Source: Capnocytophaga sp. ARDL2
GTDB lineage: Bacteria; Bacteroidota; Bacteroidia; Flavobacteriales; Flavobacteriaceae
Length of the DNA: 64,000 bases
Reading direction: 5' to 3'
Assembly: GCF_041530365.1 (NCBI RefSeq)
Contig: NZ_CP168034.1
Coordinates: forward strand, 1,178,001-1,242,000
Shown: positions 48,355 to 57,303 of the stretch, one piece after another
How the letters are laid out: the number at the start of each line of letters is the position of its first letter
How positions within the stretch are numbered: position 1 is the stretch's first letter
Program-made: the position numbers and the translations under genes
The notes under the pieces: model-generated
Seen by the model: the letters and a program-made list of their open reading frames with translations, nothing else
Told to the model about the DNA's origin: nothing
Databases searched by the model: none

Positions 48355-48362
48355 TATCTTTG
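48355..48362 (+). promoter_or_regulatory. Predicted promoter -7 element for the M14 carboxypeptidase gene
   Basis: TATCTTTG, 26 bp before the ATG at 48388. Confidence 0.7.
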
Positions 48363-48387
48363 AATGTACTAACAAATCAATAAACCA

Positions 48388-49485
48388 ATGCTTACAAAAT
48401 ACATAGCGACACCGTTTGTCAAAGGGAGATATATCCGGCTGCAAGAGGTTGAAAAAATGATAGAACTACTTCCCAAAAGTTTGTTTTTTATCAGAGAAAT
48501 TGGTCAAAGTGTGCAGGGAAAATCCTTGTATAAAATTCAATTTGGGGCTGGAAAAACACGTGTGATTTTATGGTCGCAAATGCACGGAAATGAGGGGACG
48601 ACAACCAAGGGATTGATGGATTGGTTGTACGCACTTTTACACGATGTAAATTACTATCGTTTTATCAGTGAAAATTATTCGATTTGTATCCTACCGATGG
48701 TCAATCCTGATGGAGCAAATATGCACACGAGGGTCAATGCAAGTAACATAGATTTAAATCGAGATGCAAAAATTATTTCGCAACCCGAAAGTCAACTTTT
48801 GAGAAAAGCAATAGAGGATTTTCAACCTGATTTTGCATTGAATTTACATGACCAGCGAACCATTTTTGGTGTTGGAGAAAGCGATACTCCATCGACAATG
48901 GCATTTTTGGCTCCTGCATTTAATGAAGAACGAACGATAAATGGAGTTAGACAGAAGGCAATGGCTGTTATTGTGGCAATCTATGAACAATTGAGTAAGC
49001 AAATCGGTCAGCGAATAGCTCGTTTTGATGATGGATTTAATGATAATTGTATTGGAGATTATTTAACCTTGAAAAGCATACCAACGATTTTGTTTGAAGC
49101 AGGGCATTATCCCAACGATTATCAAAGAGAATTGACTCGCGTGTGTGTATTTCAGTCAATTGTTTATGCTTTTGCTTATATGTACAATTTAGAAGATTTA
49201 AGCGATGATATTGTTGAAAAATACCGAATGATTCCAAATAATTTAAAAACGTTTAATGACATAAAAATCGAGGGGTATTCGTATTGTGAACCATCATTGT
49301 TGAAAAATGGTCATTTGATGATTCAATTTGTAGAACAGCTAAAAGCTGAACAAATAGATTTTGTACCAACAATTGATCGAGATGAAACCAATCATTCGAT
49401 GCATGCACATTTAACTATTATGGCTAAAAATTATTCATTTTTTAATGAAAATGACGTTTATCAATTTTTAAAACAAACGCTCTAA
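48388..49485 (+). CDS. M14-family zinc carboxypeptidase
   Basis: 365 residues, no signal peptide, so cytoplasmic unless exported otherwise. Zinc ligands: His66 and Glu69 (MHGNEGTTT), His154 (NLHDQRTIFG). Substrate-site motifs NPDGAN, NASNIDLNRD and the catalytic Glu237 (ILFEAGHYPND) are present. The fold and motifs fit M14 peptidases that trim C-terminal residues of peptides or act on peptidoglycan or other amides. Adjacent divergent XRE regulator and shared operators suggest joint control. Confidence 0.92.
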   Translation: MLTKYIATPFVKGRYIRLQEVEKMIELLPKSLFFIREIGQSVQGKSLYKIQFGAGKTRVILWSQMHGNEGTTTKGLMDWLYALLHDVNYYRFISENYSICILPMVNPDGANMHTRVNASNIDLNRDAKIISQPESQLLRKAIEDFQPDFALNLHDQRTIFGVGESDTPSTMAFLAPAFNEERTINGVRQKAMAVIVAIYEQLSKQIGQRIARFDDGFNDNCIGDYLTLKSIPTILFEAGHYPNDYQRELTRVCVFQSIVYAFAYMYNLEDLSDDIVEKYRMIPNNLKTFNDIKIEGYSYCEPSLLKNGHLMIQFVEQLKAEQIDFVPTIDRDETNHSMHAHLTIMAKNYSFFNENDVYQFLKQTL

Positions 49486-49625
49486 TTATTGATGCTTGTT
49501 TGTAAATATACTTTTTTATTTTCTAATATATAGTATATTCAATTTATTTTTTATGTCTTTGTAATTTGTAAGTTGTTTTAAATGTTTGAAATTTAACGAT
49601 TTTTTTCTAAATCAAAATAAAATGT

Positions 49626-49633
49626 TATATTTG
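49626..49633 (+). promoter_or_regulatory. Predicted promoter -7 element for lrp
   Basis: TATATTTG fits TAnnTTTG, 31 bp before the ATG. Confidence 0.6.
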
Positions 49634-49663
49634 TTAATAAAAGAAAAGAAAAAATAAAAAATT

Positions 49664-50143
49664 ATGAACAAAGTACGTTTAGACGAAATCGACCACACAA
49701 TTTTGGATATGTTAATTGAGAATACACGTGTTCCATTTACTGATATAGCAAAAGCGTTGGATATGTCTGCAGGAACAGTACATGTCAGAGTAAAAAAAAT
49801 GGAAGATGCTGGGATTATCCAAGGTTCTACTCTTACTGTAGATTATGACAAAATAGGCTATACGTTTGTAGCTTATGTTGGAATCATTTTGGAAAATACT
49901 GCTCAGACCAATTTTATATTGGAGCGTATCGGAAAGATTCCTTATGTAGTAGTAGCTCATATTATCACTGGAAAATATGATTTGTTTATTCAGCTTAGAG
50001 CAAAAGACAAAGTACATGCGAAAGATGTAATTTATCAAATCAACGACATCGAAGGAATTAGGCATACGGAGTCGATGATTTCGCTTGAGGAATGTATCAA
50101 TGATACCAGTCGATTGATGCACAAAATCTTTAGAGAATTATAA
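49664..50143 (+). CDS. Lrp/AsnC-family transcriptional regulator
   Basis: 159 residues. N-terminal HTH_AsnC: ILDMLIENTRVPFTDIAKAL, GTVHVRVKKMEDAGIIQG. C-terminal RAM ligand-binding domain from about 70 (YTFVAYVGIILENTAQTNFI, ITGKYDLFIQLRAKD). Length usual. Amino-acid-responsive regulators of this family often act globally; its targets cannot be read here. Followed by a strong terminator. Confidence 0.95.
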   Translation: MNKVRLDEIDHTILDMLIENTRVPFTDIAKALDMSAGTVHVRVKKMEDAGIIQGSTLTVDYDKIGYTFVAYVGIILENTAQTNFILERIGKIPYVVVAHIITGKYDLFIQLRAKDKVHAKDVIYQINDIEGIRHTESMISLEECINDTSRLMHKIFREL

Positions 50144-50183
50144 TAAGAAGTTGTGTTTTTTTATTGAAATAATTTTACTATTC

Positions 50184-50226
50184 AAAAATCCTGTCCAATA
50201 GTATTTCTGGACAGGATTTTTTATTT
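50184..50226 (+). terminator. Terminator after the Lrp gene
   Basis: AAAAATCCTGTCCA pairs with TGGACAGGATTTTT around a 10-nt loop, followed by T-rich sequence. Confidence 0.9.
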
Positions 50227-50335
50227 TTATGTAAGCATTGTAATTTCGTATGTCAATTTGTGTTTAGATTCCTACCGAGTGTCAAGGAAGAGTGATTTTT
50301 AGTAAATCTAAAATTAAGAACTATTGATATTATAC

Positions 50336-50367
50336 AAAAAAACTCGAGCAATTTGCTCGAGTTTTTT
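50336..50367 (-). terminator. Terminator of the uppS-bamA-skp operon
   Basis: AAAAACTCGAGCAA/TTGCTCGAGTTTTT forms a perfect stem with A/T-runs at both ends, just past the stop of the last skp gene. Confidence 0.85.
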
Positions 50368-50381
50368 ATAGATTGTGTAAA

Positions 50382-50888
50382 TTATTTGATACCTAATTCT
50401 TTTTTTACTTCTGCCATCAAGTCTTTACCTTTAGCAATGATTAATCCAGAACCAGAGTCAAAAACGTAAGTATATCCACCCGTGTTTGATACTTTTTCTA
50501 CTGCTTTAAACGCTTTGTCCATGATAGGGTTGTTTAATTCAATAGATTTTTTCTGAATTTCTTGAGCAGCTGTTTGTTCAAATTGAGCAATTCGCATTTC
50601 AGCTTCTTGCAACTCTTTAGAACGTGCTTGATTTGTTGCATCTCCTGCCGTAGGAGCTTCTTTTTGGTATTTTGTAGCTTTAGTTTGGAACTCGTTTACC
50701 ATTTTGTCGTAGTCAGATTTGTATTTAGCTTGTAAATCTGTCAAAGTTTTTTGTGCTGCTGCTGTTTCAGGCATCGCTTGTACCAACTCTGCAAAGTTTA
50801 CATGTGCAATTTTATCTTGTGCTGACGTTGTAAATTGTGTTCCTAAAAATAACACTGCTGCTGCAAAAATGTTTCTGATTTGTTTCAT
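50382..50888 (-). CDS. OmpH/Skp-family periplasmic chaperone
   Basis: 168 residues with signal MKQIRNIFAAAVLFLGTQ (mature from DKIAHVNFAELVQAMPE). The helical region with AAAQKTLTDLQAKYKSDYDK is the Skp coiled-coil arm. Skp-like trimers hold unfolded outer-membrane proteins for BamA. It is the last gene of the operon, 11 bp after the longer Skp paralogue. Confidence 0.94.
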   Translation of the reverse strand: MKQIRNIFAAAVLFLGTQFTTSAQDKIAHVNFAELVQAMPETAAAQKTLTDLQAKYKSDYDKMVNEFQTKATKYQKEAPTAGDATNQARSKELQEAEMRIAQFEQTAAQEIQKKSIELNNPIMDKAFKAVEKVSNTGGYTYVFDSGSGLIIAKGKDLMAEVKKELGIK

Positions 50889-50899
50889 GTTTGTTATAA

Positions 50900-52135
50900 T
50901 TATTTATTTGTTGATTTTACTTTTTGTTTTTGTTCCTTTTCTTTTTGTTTCTGTTGTTCTTTCAACTTGCGTTGCTGTTCTTTTTGTTTTTCCTTTTGTT
51001 CTTTTTCTATTTTCTTTTTTTGCTCTTCTATTTCTTTTTTTCTCTTTGCTTTTTTAGCTTCGACTTGTTTCTTTTGAGCTTCTATTTGTTTTTTTCGTTC
51101 ATTGAGTTTTTGTTGTTTTACTTTTTCTAACTCAATTTTCTTTAACAATTGTTTTCTCGCAAGCTCTTCTTGTTTTTTCTTTTGCTCTTCGATAGCCTTT
51201 CTTTGTTTTTCCTCTTGTTTTTTCTTTTCATCGAGGATTTGTTGTTTTTTCTTTTCGGCTTCTTCGATGGCTTTCTTTTTAGCTGCTTCTGCTTTAGCTT
51301 TTTGCTCTTCTATTTTTTTCTTTTGTTCTTCAATCTTCTTGATTTGCAATTGCTTTGCTTCTTCAGCTCTTTTTTGTTGCTCTGCTTTTTGCTGTTCTAT
51401 TTTTCTTTTTTGTTCTTCTACAAAAGAGGTTGCAGCGTTTGGATTTTCTTTGCGATAATTTTCGATGATTTCATCTTCTTTCAATCGTTGCAATTCTTTT
51501 TGCTTTTGGGCAAACTCTTCACGTTTGTCACGTTGTTTTTCTTGCTGAGCCTCAAATTTTTCTTGTTCTTCGAGAGCTTTCAATTCTTTTTTCGACAGTT
51601 TACCTTTCGAGCGATTTTTTTCCAATTGTTTGATGACTTGGTCAGAAATATCGTATCGTGAATTGGAATATATAATGCTATTGCCTTCGTCGCTTTTATC
51701 AATGACCATACTGTATTTTTTCTTTTCTACTATTTCGTTTACGATAGTAAAAATTTGGTCTTGAGCTGCCTTGATCGAATTGGTCTTTTGAACAAAATAA
51801 TCTCCATTGGGTCCGTATTTTTCTTGTTGGAAATTGAGCAACTCTGTTTCAAGGATACTGATATCTTCTTGTTTTTCGCTGATGAGTTGTGGGGTCAATA
51901 GATTTTTTTCTACAGCCAACAAATCTTTTAAATCTTTGATTTCTTTTTTCTTGTGTTGGATGATTTGATCCCATTCGTTGGTTCGTTTTTTCAATTCGTT
52001 TTCGGCTTCACGAACCTCGGGCATGGTTTTCAAAATGTATTTGGTGTCTATCACTGCTACTTTGTCTTTTGCTTGTGCATGTGCAAAATTTATAGATGAA
52101 AGAGCAACCAATAGAATTAACGCAAACTTTTTCAT
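50900..52135 (-). CDS. OmpH/Skp-family protein with long charged coiled-coil extension
   Basis: 411 residues with signal ending AHAQ. The first 180 residues are OmpH-like (DKVAVIDTKYILKTMPEVRE). The other 230 are an almost pure Lys/Glu/Gln/Arg helix (many KKKIEEQKKQ-type repeats), as long again as a normal Skp (160-180). Such ER/K segments form rigid single helices; here it could be a spacer arm or binding surface. The composition leads to spurious reading on the other strand. Encoded just downstream of bamA. Confidence 0.9.
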   Translation of the reverse strand: MKKFALILLVALSSINFAHAQAKDKVAVIDTKYILKTMPEVREAENELKKRTNEWDQIIQHKKKEIKDLKDLLAVEKNLLTPQLISEKQEDISILETELLNFQQEKYGPNGDYFVQKTNSIKAAQDQIFTIVNEIVEKKKYSMVIDKSDEGNSIIYSNSRYDISDQVIKQLEKNRSKGKLSKKELKALEEQEKFEAQQEKQRDKREEFAQKQKELQRLKEDEIIENYRKENPNAATSFVEEQKRKIEQQKAEQQKRAEEAKQLQIKKIEEQKKKIEEQKAKAEAAKKKAIEEAEKKKQQILDEKKKQEEKQRKAIEEQKKKQEELARKQLLKKIELEKVKQQKLNERKKQIEAQKKQVEAKKAKRKKEIEEQKKKIEKEQKEKQKEQQRKLKEQQKQKEKEQKQKVKSTNK

Positions 52136-52169
52136 AATAATTATTTTTTCAAAAGGTATGCCATATTTT

Positions 52170-54911
52170 TTAGAATTGCTGTCCTAAAATAAAATGGGTT
52201 TGCCATCCTCCGATGCGGTTGGTACCAGGAACCTTGTCAAATCCATATCCAAAATCCATACCCAACAATCCAATCATCGGCATAAATACTCGTACTCCTG
52301 CCCCTGTAGAGCGTTGTAATTGGAATGGTTTGTAGGTTTTGAAATCGTTATATACTGCTCCCGCATCAAAGAATCCCAATATAAAGGCAGACATTTGTGC
52401 TTTTAAGGTAATTGGATAACGCAATTCTAATGAGAATTTGTTATACGCAGTACCTCCAATAGGCATTCCTGTATTGTTTTTCTGGTTTAACTGATTGTCT
52501 TCATAACCTCTCAATGCGATGTTTTCTCTACCATCCAATGCAAAGTTCATCATTCCACTTCCTCCTAAGAAATATCTTTCGAATGGAATCAATCCTCTGT
52601 CTTGGTTGTAGGCACCTATAAATCCAAACTGTCCTGTAGAACGCAATACCAATTTGTCAACTAACAGAGTGTACCAATCGGCTTTGAAATTGAATTTGTA
52701 ATATTCCAACCAATTGAATCGTTTTTGGTCGATTTTTGTTTGGTTTGGTGCGGCATCTCTGTAATCGGCTACAGGGTATCCATTAGCGTCTATGTAGGTA
52801 CCAATTGGAATATCAGCTCCTGTTACTGGATGAGAAGTCAAAGTAGTGGTTACCGTTTTGTACTCTCTTTGATTTTCTAAATCGGCATAATTTACTCCGT
52901 TTACCAATGAATATGGGAATGTAAATTTACCTGAAATACTCATTATAGAACCAGCTGATGGAAAAATTGCTGGGTGTAATCCGCCTCTGTTGTCTCTTGT
53001 CAATTCGATGTTGTAAGCCAAATTCTTTGAATAACCGTTGTTAAACGCCAAATATGACAAGTTGTAATTGTTCAAATTATAGTTTTGATAACTTAATGAG
53101 TGTGACAAGGTAAAGATTGGGTCAGCCAAACGTTTTGCTAAACCTATATTTACCGATGTAATTGCCAATCCTTGCGAACGGTCAATTTTGTATGTGTATG
53201 GATCAAATGCAGATTGTTTACTATACGAAATCGAACCAAATAATGAGATTGGTTTTCTACCTCCAAACCAAGGTTCTTGGAAACTCAAACTCAATGTTGT
53301 AAAATAGGTAGATGCTTGTGCTCTAACTGAGAATTTTTGTGCATCTCCCATAGGGAATGGTGTATAGGCCTTTTTGTTGAAAATATTTCTGATAGAGAAA
53401 TTGTTGAACGAAAGGGCTACTGTACCAATAAATGTACGACCTCCGTACCCCCCTTGTACTTCTACTTGGCTCTGTCCGTGTTCTACTACTTGCCAATCTA
53501 TATCAACTGTAGAGCTCACAGGGTCGGCATTTTTTACATCTGGAACAATGTTTTGTGCATCAAATATGTTCATACTCTGTAATCTACGCATAGATTCAAA
53601 GATGTTTGAACGATCCCATTTTTGTCCTGGGATAGTACTTAATTCACGTAAAATGATGTAATCTTTGGTTTTGTCATTTCCAGAAACGGTAACATTGTTG
53701 AAACGAGCAACTGTACCTTCGGAAATTCTCACGTCAAAGTCGATAGTGTCATTATGTGTTTGACGTTCAAGTAAATTAATACGCGAAAATAAATAACCAT
53801 TGTTTTGGTACATGTTTCCGATATTGTTTCCGTCTGGGTCGTTGATATCATTTACACGTTTGTTCAGTAATACTCCGTTGTACAAATCACCTTTTTCAAA
53901 TCCGATGACTCTTTTTAGTTGATAATCAGAATATACCGTGTTTCCAATAAAACGAATATCTCCGATAAAATATTTTTTACCTTCTTCGATTTGAATATCG
54001 ATATTCATACGGTTGGTTTGTGGGTTGTAAGTAGCTTTTTCGCTTACAACACGAGCGTCTCTAAAACCGTTTTCTTTGTATTTATCTACGAGATTTTCAA
54101 GGTCTTTTTCGTATTCTTTGGCAATAAATTTTGATGGTGTGAAAATACGCAGAGGGTTCAAAGGACTTCTCTGTTTGGTTTTCTTCATTGATTTTTTCAA
54201 TTTTCCATCAGCCAATTGATTATTTCCGTTAAATTGGATTTTTTCAATTCGTACTTTCTTACCTTTGTTGATATCGATGTGTAAGCTCGCTTCCTTTTTA
54301 TTGGTAGGAGATTGAACTGTTTTGATTTCAACTTGGGCGTTGTAATAACCGTTTTTTCTGTATTTGTTTAGAAGGAAATTACGCGTATTGGCAATCAAAT
54401 TTTCATTGATGATTTTGCCTTCAATGATTTTCAATTTCTTATTATTGTTTTTACCAGTAGTTTCCTCGTAGGCAAATTTCATTTCTTTTAGAATTTCCTC
54501 TTTTTTCGATTTTTTCAAACCAGTGATTTCTACATTTTTCAATCGAGGAAGTTCTTCTAAATAGATTTCGATATCCAATACATTTCCAATGATATTTTTT
54601 TCGTATATTTTGATATCGCTAAAATATTCTAGATTCCAAAGTTTTTTGATAGCATCAGACAGTTCGTCTCCAGGCAAGTGGATGTTTTGTCCTTTTTGCA
54701 AGCCAGTGAAGGTCTGAATAGTCATTGGGTTGAAATAGATGTTACCGCTGATGGTAATTTCTCCCAATGTATAGGTTTTGATTCCAAATTCGTCTGTTGC
54801 GATTGTTTCGGTAGTTGTTTCTGTTGCGATTGTTTCTTCTTGAGCGTACAATGATACACTTGTACTAAAAAACAATACAGATATGTATTTCAAACTTTTT
54901 TGATACATCAC
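52170..54911 (-). CDS. bamA: Outer membrane protein assembly factor BamA
   Basis: BamA inserts beta-barrel proteins into the outer membrane. 913 residues with signal MMYQKSLKYISVLFFSTSVS and a Thr/Glu-rich linker. POTRA domains follow (for example VRIEKIQFNGNNQLADGKLK, YFIGDIRFIGNTVYSDYQLK, RFNNVTVSGNDKTKDYIILR); the 16-strand barrel starts near residue 490 (EVQGGYGGRTFIGTVALSF) and ends FGYGFDKVPG...FILGQQF with a C-terminal Phe. Longer than E. coli BamA (810). In operon with uppS upstream and skp genes downstream. Confidence 0.97.
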   Translation of the reverse strand: MMYQKSLKYISVLFFSTSVSLYAQEETIATETTTETIATDEFGIKTYTLGEITISGNIYFNPMTIQTFTGLQKGQNIHLPGDELSDAIKKLWNLEYFSDIKIYEKNIIGNVLDIEIYLEELPRLKNVEITGLKKSKKEEILKEMKFAYEETTGKNNNKKLKIIEGKIINENLIANTRNFLLNKYRKNGYYNAQVEIKTVQSPTNKKEASLHIDINKGKKVRIEKIQFNGNNQLADGKLKKSMKKTKQRSPLNPLRIFTPSKFIAKEYEKDLENLVDKYKENGFRDARVVSEKATYNPQTNRMNIDIQIEEGKKYFIGDIRFIGNTVYSDYQLKRVIGFEKGDLYNGVLLNKRVNDINDPDGNNIGNMYQNNGYLFSRINLLERQTHNDTIDFDVRISEGTVARFNNVTVSGNDKTKDYIILRELSTIPGQKWDRSNIFESMRRLQSMNIFDAQNIVPDVKNADPVSSTVDIDWQVVEHGQSQVEVQGGYGGRTFIGTVALSFNNFSIRNIFNKKAYTPFPMGDAQKFSVRAQASTYFTTLSLSFQEPWFGGRKPISLFGSISYSKQSAFDPYTYKIDRSQGLAITSVNIGLAKRLADPIFTLSHSLSYQNYNLNNYNLSYLAFNNGYSKNLAYNIELTRDNRGGLHPAIFPSAGSIMSISGKFTFPYSLVNGVNYADLENQREYKTVTTTLTSHPVTGADIPIGTYIDANGYPVADYRDAAPNQTKIDQKRFNWLEYYKFNFKADWYTLLVDKLVLRSTGQFGFIGAYNQDRGLIPFERYFLGGSGMMNFALDGRENIALRGYEDNQLNQKNNTGMPIGGTAYNKFSLELRYPITLKAQMSAFILGFFDAGAVYNDFKTYKPFQLQRSTGAGVRVFMPMIGLLGMDFGYGFDKVPGTNRIGGWQTHFILGQQF

Positions 54912-54923
54912 TTTGAAATTCTT

Positions 54924-55667
54924 TTATTTAGTTAGTTGTTCGCTTGTTTTACCAAAGCGTCTTTCTCTATTTTGAAAATTGTAAATCGCCTCTGCCAATC
55001 CTTCTTCGTCAAAATCTGGCCAAAGAGTTTCGGTAAAGTACAATTCTGAATATGCCAATTGCCACAAAAGGAAATTACTGATTCTCTGTTCGCCACTGGT
55101 ACGAATCATCAAGTCTACATCTGGAATGTCGTGTGTAAACAGATTTTGTGAAATGGTATCTTCGGAAATTGCATCAATAGCTAATTCCCCATTTTGTACT
55201 TTTTGAGCTATTTTTTTCACAACTTGAGTGATTTCATCACGGGAACCATAACTCAATGCAACGCTTAGTGTCATGCGTTTACCGTTTTTGGTCACTTCCA
55301 TTGCTTTTTTGAGTTCTTTACTCACTTCAGATGGTAAATCGTCGATGTTTCCGATGACATTGAATCGAATATCGTTTTCAACAAAACTTTTAATTTCGTT
55401 TTTCAATGCAAAAGACATCAATTTCATCAAGGCGTTTACCTCAATAGCTGGACGGTTCCAGTTTTCAGTACTGAAAGCGTATAATGTCAAATGAGGAACG
55501 CCTATTTGAGCACAGTATTTCACTATTTTTTTTACAGTTTTTACACCGTTTTCGTGTCCGATATTACGCAAAAAGCCCCATTTTTTTGCCCACCGACCGT
55601 TTCCGTCCATGATGATGCCGATGTGTTGAGGCAATTTGTCTAATTGTATATTTTCTGTGTATTTCAT
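54924..55667 (-). CDS. uppS: Isoprenyl transferase (undecaprenyl diphosphate synthase)
   Basis: 247 residues. GIIMDGNGRWAKKWG with the catalytic Asp, ENGVKTVKKIV, LYAFSTENWNRP and the RTSGEQRISNFLLWQLAYSE motif are diagnostic of cis-prenyltransferases. UppS makes the lipid carrier for peptidoglycan, O-antigen and capsule. It precedes bamA by 12 bp. No anomalies. Confidence 0.97.
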   Translation of the reverse strand: MKYTENIQLDKLPQHIGIIMDGNGRWAKKWGFLRNIGHENGVKTVKKIVKYCAQIGVPHLTLYAFSTENWNRPAIEVNALMKLMSFALKNEIKSFVENDIRFNVIGNIDDLPSEVSKELKKAMEVTKNGKRMTLSVALSYGSRDEITQVVKKIAQKVQNGELAIDAISEDTISQNLFTHDIPDVDLMIRTSGEQRISNFLLWQLAYSELYFTETLWPDFDEEGLAEAIYNFQNRERRFGKTSEQLTK

Positions 55668-55853
55668 TTGTTTAGGTTTCTTTTTTTTACCACATAGCTA
55701 TATCTATTTTTTTACCACCGAGTTCCGATAATTATTGGGAATTGCTAAAATAAATTTTACATATTCCACTCTTCGATTACCTTTCTTTCCTTCGACTTAG
55801 CTTAGGGTGACAAGAGGCGGCAAACGTGTGAAACAAAATAATTACTAATTTCC
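55668..55853. other. Spacer between the DUF6089 gene and uppS
   Basis: 186 bp including TTTTACCACCGAGTT and CCTTCGACTTAGCTTAGGGT, which look like eroded dispersed repeat pieces. A similar TTACCACCGAG string occurs near 43290. No gene found. Confidence 0.4.
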
Positions 55854-56540
55854 TTAAAAATTAATCGGTGTACAATAGCAAGGATTTTTTCCAAAGGTAT
55901 AGGTAATAGCAATTTTGGTAAACATATACCAGTCGTTACTAGTAGGATTACCAAAATTTAGAGCATTTATACCAGGATGGCTTCCGTCTAGATTGTCTGT
56001 AAAGGTGTATCTTGCACCTACTTCGGCACTGAACACCAATCGTTTTCTCAGTTGCGTTTTCAATCCCAAGGCAAAAGGAACGGCAGGAGTAAATTTGTAC
56101 GTATCGTTTTTTACCTGTACATCATTTGTAAAAAAGGATTCATTGTATGAAATTGCGGCGATTCCCAAGTGCATATATGGTGTAAAACCCACCCACTCAT
56201 TATGCAAGTCAAAAGGGAAAAAGTTGAATTCTAAACCAGCAGAAAACTCATGGATTTTGTTGGAAAAATGATAGTTTCTTGCTTTTCTAAATGCCATATC
56301 CGAATCTTTGTCTGCCCCCGAAATAGAAAGGTTGGAATAGTTTAAACGCCAAGAATGTCTTGGGCTTCTATTCCATCGGTATTGAAATCCAAATCCAAAA
56401 TCCTTTGGATTGATATATTTAGTAGATCCTATATCTGTGATGGTATTGATAACCCCCACAACGATTCCCAATTCATTGATTTGAGCGTGAGAATTCATAC
56501 TAAAGCATACCAACGATAGGGCAAATACTATTTTTTTCAT
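55854..56540 (-). CDS. DUF6089 outer-membrane beta-barrel protein
   Basis: 228 residues from the ATG at 56540, giving signal MKKIVFALSLVCFSMNSHAQ; an upstream ATG would add 22 residues without signal character. The mature protein is strand-rich: INELGIVVGVINTITDIGST, GFGFQYRWNRSPRHSWRL, EFSAGLEFNFFPFDLHNEWV, MFTKIAITYTFGKN. DUF6089 proteins lie upstream of uppS-bamA in Bacteroidota. Likely an outer-membrane protein of unknown function. Spacing to uppS is 186 bp. Confidence 0.85.
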   Translation of the reverse strand: MKKIVFALSLVCFSMNSHAQINELGIVVGVINTITDIGSTKYINPKDFGFGFQYRWNRSPRHSWRLNYSNLSISGADKDSDMAFRKARNYHFSNKIHEFSAGLEFNFFPFDLHNEWVGFTPYMHLGIAAISYNESFFTNDVQVKNDTYKFTPAVPFALGLKTQLRKRLVFSAEVGARYTFTDNLDGSHPGINALNFGNPTSNDWYMFTKIAITYTFGKNPCYCTPINF

Positions 56541-56776
56541 ACAATTTTTATTGCTATCTGTTGAAATTTTCAAATTCTTTAGACAAAAGTCATCGGATTT
56601 GACCAAACATTTTTCTACTTATTGAATAGAAAAAGTCTACAATTCGCAAATATACAAAAGAGTTTAAGATGTGAAAACTACAAAAGCACTATTTTGAAAA
56701 GTTTTTGATATTTTTAATATAAAAGCTGATTTTCAATCATTATTACAAAATTTTTTATGTTTTCAATTTTTATCAA

Positions 56777-57295
56777 TTAATCTTCCATATAAGGAAAAAA
56801 TCTTATTTGATTGTTTTCTCTAAATTCTCCAAAATGTTCATTAAACAATTGGTCTATTTTAGAATCTAACAAACAAGATAATTTTATAGGTTTTTCTTCT
56901 TCTTCTTTTAAATATATTTTTATGAAAAATAAATTATCTATTAACCAATATTTGATAGAACTATTTAATGATTTAGTTGCTGTACATACCAATTCCCAAT
57001 TACAAATATTTTCTTGATTTATTGTAATTGTTTTACCATTTTTATTAATAATCAACTGATTTTTTTTAAAACAAATATGAGTATTTTTGTCGTATAAATA
57101 ATGATTAATCAATAAAACGAGTTGTGGAATGATAGGTATAATCACAATCAATAGTATCCCAATGATAAAATTATTATCTTTTTCTGATTCAAATGTTATA
57201 TCCGAAAACCAATAGTAGAATATACCTATGATTACACTATTTGCAATAAATAAAGGAAATAGAAATTTTAAAATTTTGAAAAATGATATTTTCAT
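56777..57295 (-). CDS. Immunity-protein candidate E: two-TM membrane protein with PH-like domain
   Basis: 172 residues: two N-terminal membrane helices (residues about 8-28 and 45-65, KFLFPLFIANSVIIGIFYYW and NFIIGILLIVIIPIIPQLVL), then a soluble beta-rich region (CFKKNQLIINKNGKTITINQ) of PH-like appearance. It follows Rhs tip E by 8 bp. The same layout is seen in the gene at 61029, also paired with a glycine-zipper tip. Role as immunity is inferred from position and size; I do not recognise a named family. Confidence 0.7.
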   Translation of the reverse strand: MKISFFKILKFLFPLFIANSVIIGIFYYWFSDITFESEKDNNFIIGILLIVIIPIIPQLVLLINHYLYDKNTHICFKKNQLIINKNGKTITINQENICNWELVCTATKSLNSSIKYWLIDNLFFIKIYLKEEEEKPIKLSCLLDSKIDQLFNEHFGEFRENNQIRFFPYMED

Positions 57296-57303
57296 GTTAA
57301 TAA

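Noticed and set aside
50924..51661. Long Phe/Leu/Ser-rich open frames on the plus strand
   Set aside because: They are the reverse complement of the Lys/Glu-rich skp extension; composition alone explains them.
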